Below are positions 60,020 through 64,000 of a stretch of 64,000 nt of DNA, in pieces. The stretch lies in assembly GCF_004027225.2 (NCBI RefSeq), contig NC_044278.2:57405743-57469742 (forward strand), read 5' to 3'. The notes beneath the pieces are model-generated. The model had not been told where the DNA came from and did not search any database. It saw nothing but the letters and a program-made list of their open reading frames with translations. Positions within the stretch are counted from its first letter, which is position 1; the number at the start of each line of letters is the position of its first letter. This DNA is from Strigops habroptila. Its lineage: Eukaryota; Chordata; Aves; Psittaciformes; Psittacidae. The position numbers were made by a program, and so were the translations under genes.

Positions 60020-60844
60020 ACAATGACAGAAAACATGCAGCTCTCGAAGCATATTAAATACTGTCAGGTCTGAGATCCCCATGATCATTGTTATTCCTGC
60101 CCCATCTTTCTTTGCTCTTGAGAAATGTTGCCAAAAGGAGACGGGATTGTAACTGAGAGCCCCCCCTCATAATATGCTGTGCTGGATGTCTGACTTCTGT
60201 GCCACATTTCTGAGTCTACGTCCCGCCTTCTCCTGTCCCACAGCAGCAGTGTCCAGGCTCTCCTGTGAGACAGCGCAGCACTGTTTCAGCTCCTGTGCTG
60301 TTGCTTGGAGGGGAAAGGGAGGAAAAGCTCTGTGTGCTGAGGAATGTGGCGAAGAGGGAAGGAAACACCCTGCCGAGGTTGCTGCCCAGCAGCCCAACTC
60401 CCTGCCAGGGAACCTCTCCTGTCAGTGGAGCTGGGTTTGATCCTTCACACCGAGGTACAACCCAGCCCTGCCTGCTCCATGCCCCTGCTTTGGTGGGAGG
60501 CCAGTCACCCCAGGGCAGACGGTGCCATTTGGTTGTTCACACCTCACCTCTGTGGGGGTAAGTGCTGGGGATGACGGACCAGCGAAGCCGTGAGCAAAGG
60601 AAGGATGCCAAGGTGCATGGAGCAGTGCCCACGCCTGCTCGCTGTGCGCCCTGAAAGCTTTCCCCTTAACCCCTCCATCCACCCAGCTGGACCTAGCTGT
60701 CCTGTTCGCCGCTGGGTGGAAGCTTCCCAAATGTGTTTACCTTGGCTATCCGGTTGTTTTTTTTATGGCCAAGCAGGCAGCAAATGTGGCCCTCTGGGGA
60801 GGTGGAACGGAACCTGCTTAGACCTTTGCCAGGGCTGCCTGGAG

Positions 60845-61085
60845 AACCAAACTGATGGAAGCAAAGCCGATGTTGCTGCATCTGGTCAATGCAAGCCTTG
60901 AGAGCAGCCATCAGGTATTGGAACAGGCTGCCCAGGGAAGTGGTGGAATCACTGTCCATGGAAGAGTTCCAAAAACATGAGTCCCTCAGTGACATGGTTT
61001 AGAGGTGGTCTTGGCAGCCCTGGGGTGAAGGTTGGACTTGGTGATCTTAAAGCTGTTTTCCAACCTGGTTGATGATACGATTCCT
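60845..61085 (+). mobile_element. CR1 3'-end fragment abutting the EIF5B promoter
   Basis: Plus-strand CR1 3' portion of about 240 bases (GGAACAGGCTGCCCAGGGAA ... GGTTGGACTTGGTGATCTTA ... GATGATACGATTC). It ends right at the edge of the EIF5B CpG island, about 275 bases upstream of the ATG. Confidence 0.85.
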
Positions 61086-61790
61086 CCCCTCGGTCCCGGT
61101 CCCAGAGGTGCCGCCTGTTCCCCCTCCGGCCGGCAGGGGGCGCTGGCGCACGGAGGCGCTGCTCTGTGGGCTCGGCGGCGGCCGCCGCTGGTCGCGGGGC
61201 AGGCCGGGACGGCGGTGGAGGCGGGGCGGGCGCGTGCGCGGCGTGCGGCAGGGGCGGGCGGCGGCGGCGGTGGGGGCGGCGGCGTTCCCCATATGCACGG
61301 GGCTGCGCGCGGGCGGGCGGGCAGCGCGAAGGTGCGGGGCGCGCGCCGGGGCCGCCGCCATGGGCAAGAAGCAGAAGAACAAGAGCGAGGACAGGTAGGG
61401 CGGACGGCGGCGCCTCGCCTCGACCCCCTTTCCCCGGGCTGCTGGCATCGGTGGCGGTGAGCGCCGGTGTTGCGGCGCTGAGTCAGGCCCTGCCGGGGCT
61501 CGCGGCCTCGTCGGAGGTGGCGGACAGGCGGGCCGCGCTAGGCCGGGTTCGGCCTGGCCCGGCGGACGTTGGTCGGGCGGAAGGCCCGGTCGTGCTCTTC
61601 ACCCGGCGGAATTGTACTGGCTGTGCGAGCGGGCCCGACCGGCACCGGAGGCCTGAGGACACGGCGGCCGCAGGGCGGGGCGGGCGGGCGGCGGCGGGAG
61701 AAACTTGTTGGTTGGCGCTGGAGCGGCTGCGTTGCTGCCGCCGCCGCCGTCTCCTGTGCGCTCTCTGCACGCTGCTGCCCTGAGCCTCGC
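61086..61790. promoter_or_regulatory. CpG island, EIF5B promoter and first exon
   Basis: Very GC-rich with GGC-type runs (about 61250-61285) upstream of the EIF5B ATG. It begins directly at the end of a CR1 copy. Open frames on both strands are GC artefacts. Confidence 0.8.
61360..61394 (+). CDS. EIF5B: EIF5B, first coding exon (rest outside window)
   Basis: Universal GTPase that joins ribosomal subunits in cytosolic translation initiation. The ATG, in perfect Kozak context (GCCGCCATGG), opens MGKKQKNKSED, the invariant lysine-rich N-terminus of vertebrate EIF5B. It stops at a CAG|GTAGGG donor after 35 bases, leaving two bases of a split codon. The second exon should begin with the acidic stretch of the long disordered N-terminal region; none is seen up to 64000, so intron 1 exceeds 2.6 kb. 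Position next to TXNDC9 in divergent orientation agrees with the mammalian order. Confidence 0.93.
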
Positions 61791-64000
61791 CCGGGCTCTC
61801 TGGAGCTTGTCCGGGAGCAGCGGCAGCCGGTTGTGAGAGCCTATCTCGGTGGTCAGCTAAAAACAGCTGTTTGGTGCAGTGGCAGTGCCTGAAGTGTTTG
61901 AGTTTTACTTTATTTTTTAACGGGAGACAGTGCTGTAGGTCACACTGTAACTTAGTGACTTGTACATGTTTAAGGTATTTTAGGTATTTTAGTGATTATA
62001 AGGTAAGAGGATCACTTCTGTGGCTGTGTGCATGTTATCTTGGGTACTGCCCATCTGTGAACTTTTTTTGTGTGTAAGGATTCTTATAATGGCAGCTGTA
62101 TTAACCATATGGAACACTGACTGAATGACGTTGTGTGTATATGCAGCAGCAGGAGAGAACATATTGTTACTTGTCACTATAAAATAATAAACACAACTAT
62201 AGAATCAATTTGGAGAGTGGTTTTAGTTGTTAATACTGTCAGGGAGTTAAATGAGAACTGACATCTTCAAATGTGTTTGAATTGGAAATGACAACTTTTT
62301 CTTACCTAGACTGCTCAGTTTGTGTATCCTTTTTGAGTCATTGTTTCTCTTATGAAAGTACTTCCTATGATGGCTGTTTCACAAAATAGTTTTTTCTCTC
62401 AAGGCATTCTTTGCTACCTAGACGTGTATCGTATTAAGATGTTGATGTTAGCAACTTAAAGTTGTTACCCTTTACCAGGTTAGGGTGCAGACTGTTTTTG
62501 TTTCTCTGGTCCTTTCAGGGTAATGAGTATTTCACTAGTGAAGAGTTCTGCTTGTCTTGACTATTTTTCCTCACACTTTTTGCCGTACCACATATGCCGC
62601 TTCATAGTGTCTTTTGTTATCAGCTTGTATTTCACAGGTATATCTCGGGAGCAGCTCTGGTGAGGAAATGAGTCAAGTATGATTTGAGAAAGAAGAAGGA
62701 AGGGTTGGATCTTTGTGCTCAAAGGAAAGGAGGCCTAGTGCTTGTCTTCGCACTTAGTGTGGTAAATGCCAGAGTCATGTAGAAGCCTTTGGGTGCTGAG
62801 GCACTGCTGCTCGGGGCCCTTCCAGTGGCAGTGGCTGGTGTGCGGGGGATACTTTGAGAGTCTTGGTGCCTACTGGATACCTTATTCTCTTTGTGTATCT
62901 CTGAATGTATTTCTGCGTGTCTGTAAATTACTGACCATGGGCCTCTCTCGGGTGCTGTGCACAAAATCTCATTTGTGTCAGAAAAAGGGAGGCATACCTT
63001 AAAAGAGAGGCCAAGAATTTGTTGTTAGAATAACTGAAATCCTGAGAGCCTAATGATTGTTAATTCAGATCTAATTGTTAGGAAAAAAGAGAACAGTAAT
63101 TCAGTTGAAGTAGTTACATGCACCCTCTCACTGCAGCTCTTAGTTTTAGGATTTCATCCTGGTGATGGTAGGCTGTTATGGCGAGTTGTCAGCATCGATG
63201 CCCTTCACAAGGAGCAATATGATTGTTCATGTTGATGGTTTCATCTTCCTCGCTCTAGGATCCACCTAAGATTGTTTTTATATGCTTGCTAATGTGCCTT
63301 TGCTCTTCATTGGTTTGCAGCTCTGTGTCACGTCCAAATATGTAAAAGACACCGTGTACTGGATAATACTTCTTTCTTGTTTATTACCCCTAAAAACGGT
63401 TTTGTCCAGGCCTGTGTTTCTCTTGGCCAATTGCTGGTGAGTTGTGGGGTGTCCAGCGCTGAGTCCTGTACAAGCTGTCCCTGTTTATCCATGCCTGCAT
63501 GCCTCTCCTCTCCATGCTGTGCATCCACTTCTCAAGGCCTCTGCTGCTGTATCAGGCCTGTGTTTCTCTACACTACATCATTGTTGTAAAGCTGTGAATA
63601 TCTCATTCTGTACAGAGCAACTGCTTGTTACTGCTCTCTATATGGAACTCTGGTTGCAGCCTGCCTGGGTAAACAAAAGTAGAAGCAATTAGGCATAGGC
63701 ACCTGGTCAATTAGAGAAATTGCTGTCACAGCTAAATCGAGGAACAGTTGCAGGCAGGTCAAGAAAAGTTCAGCCAAAGTAGCCTGACAAAGTAGCTGCG
63801 GTCCTAAGGCCTTGCAAATGCAGTGTTGAGCTTATTGACTGCTACTAGCAGTGACAATACAGTGTCACAGGGCCACATGACTATGGCGATGGGAGGGATG
63901 ACGTGAAAGAATTTAAACAGATATGTGTTTAAGAAGGACAGGATGGTTAGACTGGGTGTATTTTATAGCAGAGAGTTTGGGGGTTGGGAGTGAGAACAGA
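61395..64000 (+). other. EIF5B intron 1 (part)
   Basis: The first 400 bases are still CpG-rich, the rest is AT-rich. No exon, clear repeat or RNA gene recognised. Confidence 0.7.

Noticed and set aside
61047-61892. Long frames around the EIF5B start, up to 205 codons
   Set aside because: GC-driven. The true coding exon is the 35 bases from 61360 with its donor.
1-64000. CRISPR arrays, operons, rRNA and tRNA genes
   Set aside because: The window is vertebrate nuclear DNA. No regularly spaced repeats or cloverleaf-like tRNA genes were seen; the only tRNA-related match is the retroviral primer-site remnant.

Overview
The window comes from a bird nuclear genome. Every recognised gene is split by GT-AG introns (plus one GC-AG intron). 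Some fifteen CR1 LINE copies carry the short 3' tail typical of birds, and the gene order matches the block around human 2q11.2: TSGA10 - LIPT1 - MITD1 - MRPL30 - LYG - TXNDC9 - EIF5B. The species cannot be named from sequence alone. Exons were read directly from conceptual translation, splice sites and phase. Orthology rests on remembered protein families, not on a database search.

Layout. 1-12.4 kb: the 5' half of TSGA10 (minus strand, coiled coil), nine phase-consistent exons, with the 3' half off the left edge; a CR1 copy sits in one intron. 12.2-16.0 kb: two CpG islands and a possible alternative TSGA10 first exon. 16.2-17.7 kb: LIPT1 (plus, single coding exon, 373 codons). 18.5-19.7 kb: remnants of an old endogenous retrovirus. 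22.8-25.1 kb: MITD1 (minus, 7 coding exons), head-to-head with MRPL30 (plus, 25.25-27.41 kb, 5 coding exons) across one CpG island. 31.45-31.66 kb: one decayed exon of a second goose-type lysozyme gene. 36.0-39.65 kb: an intact goose-type lysozyme (minus, 5 coding exons, LYG1-like). 39.7-50.5 kb: gene-poor, with CR1 pieces and one unassigned exon-like segment at 44.1-44.3 kb. 50.6-57.1 kb: TXNDC9 coding exons (minus, 4) with its CpG-island promoter at 58.5-59.6 kb. 61.36 kb: first coding exon of EIF5B (plus), whose intron 1 runs off the right edge.

The genes are mostly housekeeping: mitochondrial lipoylation (LIPT1) and translation (MRPL30), ESCRT-linked abscission (MITD1), a chaperonin-associated thioredoxin-like factor (TXNDC9) and cytosolic initiation (EIF5B). 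A tissue-restricted gene (TSGA10) and a secreted antibacterial lysozyme lie among them. Several pairs share or adjoin CpG-island promoters. No new multi-gene system was found. The points most worth a second look are the CEP135-like N-terminal half of TSGA10, the dead lysozyme exon beside a live paralogue, the GC-AG intron in MITD1, and an orphan exon-like segment between LYG and TXNDC9.
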